Shown one piece after another: positions 21,588 through 22,195 of a stretch of 22,195 nucleotides of DNA. The notes under the pieces were generated by a model. The model searched no databases. It was not told where the DNA came from and saw nothing but the letters and a program-made list of their open reading frames with translations. The stretch's first letter is position 1. Every line of letters begins with the position of its first letter. The stretch is from Croceibacterium_A sp044506565. Its GTDB lineage: Bacteria > Pseudomonadota > Alphaproteobacteria > Sphingomonadales > Sphingomonadaceae. Both the position numbers and the translations under genes were made by a program. Location: positions 1-22,195 of the forward strand of contig JBIQKN010000047.1 in assembly GCA_044506565.1 (NCBI GenBank), in the 5' to 3' direction.

Positions 21588-22195
21588 GTCCTTTCGAGCG
21601 GGACGAGGAGGGCGGAGGCCTGGGCCGCGATTCCTTCGCCGCGGCCGGTGAAGCCGAGACGCTCGCTCGTAGTCCCTTTCACGTTAACCGCGTCTATCCG
21701 GGTGCCCAGCAGTTCGGCAAGCCGCGCCCGCATCGCCTCGCGGTGAGGGCCGATCTTCGGCGCCTCGCAGACGATCGTCACATCGACGTTGCCGACCGCG
21801 TATCCGGCTTCGCGGGCCAGAGCGACCGCGCGCTCGACAAAGCGGCTCGAGGCCGCGCCACGCCACTTGGGATCGCTCGGCGGGAAGTGCTGGCCGATGT
21901 CGCCCGCAGCGATCGCCCCGAGAATCGCGTCGACCACGGCGTGGAGCGCGACGTCGGCATCGCTGTGGCCGGCCAGCCCCCGTTCGTGCTCGAGCCGGAT
22001 TCCGCAGAGCCACAACTCCTCGCCCTCGGCGAGGCGGTGCACGTCGTAGCCGTTGCCGACGCGAGGGACGGGGGCGGCTTCCATGAAATCCTCCGCGAAG
22101 GTGAGTTTGCGCAATCTCTCGTCGCCGTCGACGAGCGTGACCGCAATCCCTGCCGCCCGGGCGACTTGCGCATCGTCGCCGGCGTTGGGCGCTCC
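21584..22195 (-). CDS. ispDF: Bifunctional IspD/IspF isoprenoid enzyme, N-terminal part outside window
   Basis: Steps 3 and 5 of the non-mevalonate isoprenoid pathway: IspD (CDP-methylerythritol formation) fused to IspF (cyclodiphosphate synthase). The frame is open to the window end. Its first visible residues, NAGDDAQVARAAGIAVTLVD then GDERLRKLT, match the tail of IspD, leading straight into IspF (from about 22084): GNGYDVHRL with zinc ligands Asp and His, GHSDADVALHAVVDAILGA with the third His, GDIGQHFPP, and the closing KGTTSERLGFTGRGEGIAAQA. The fusion is typical of alphaproteobacteria. It overlaps the downstream exported-protein gene by 4 bases. Confidence 0.95.
   Translation of the reverse strand, partial: GAPNAGDDAQVARAAGIAVTLVDGDERLRKLTFAEDFMEAAPVPRVGNGYDVHRLAEGEELWLCGIRLEHERGLAGHSDADVALHAVVDAILGAIAAGDIGQHFPPSDPKWRGAASSRFVERAVALAREAGYAVGNVDVTIVCEAPKIGPHREAMRARLAELLGTRIDAVNVKGTTSERLGFTGRGEGIAAQASALLVPLERT

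Overview
This is a GC-rich alphaproteobacterial chromosome segment. Gene content and protein style point to the order Sphingomonadales (Sphingomonas/Erythrobacter relatives): a fused IspDF, a MutL with its own endonuclease motifs, a RibB with a degenerate cyclohydrolase-like tail, and the order lipA-ratA-cinA-ispDF. That placement is inferred from remembered family features, not from a search. There are 100 Ns at 17642-17741 and one clear frameshift, so this looks like a draft assembly.

Layout. 1-3107 (minus) is a tightly coupled riboflavin operon: ribB with an N-terminal helix-turn-helix, a CYTH-domain gene, ribH and an aldo/keto reductase (cut by the window edge). The genes are joined by GTGA overlaps or a 2-base gap. 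A divergent flavin reductase starts at 3257, and the shared 149-base spacer holds a perfect 18-bp palindrome 12 bases from the ribB start codon. 3771-4742 (minus) is a secreted M48 metalloprotease with a PDZ-like domain. 4970-5194 encodes a tiny exported membrane protein with its own promoter and a strong terminator. 5296-8740 holds an oxidoreductase pair (a frameshifted FMN alpha-hydroxy-acid dehydrogenase and an SDR, minus strand) divergent from an MmgE/PrpD-family gene, which is coupled to a MobA-like nucleotidyltransferase (to 9531). A tRNA-Lys(CTT) follows on the minus strand.

15389 down to 9717 (minus) is the complete elongasome operon mreB-mreC-mreD-mrdA-rodA: the actin-like filament, its membrane scaffold, and the transpeptidase/glycosyltransferase pair for lateral wall synthesis. 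Divergent from it is mutL, followed by a lipoprotein gene running into the assembly gap. On the other side of the gap, and convergent with it, lies a NYN-LOTUS putative RNA-binding/nuclease gene, then a beta-carbonic anhydrase (both minus). lipA and a ratA/COQ10-like gene run plus. cinA (amidohydrolase domain only), a four-cysteine exported protein and ispDF (cut by the window end) form a coupled minus-strand operon.

No stretch over 300 bases lacks a gene, and I saw no mobile element, CRISPR array or rRNA. The most interesting signal is the ribB locus: an HTH-fused riboflavin enzyme next to a perfect palindrome, which suggests that the enzyme represses its own operon.
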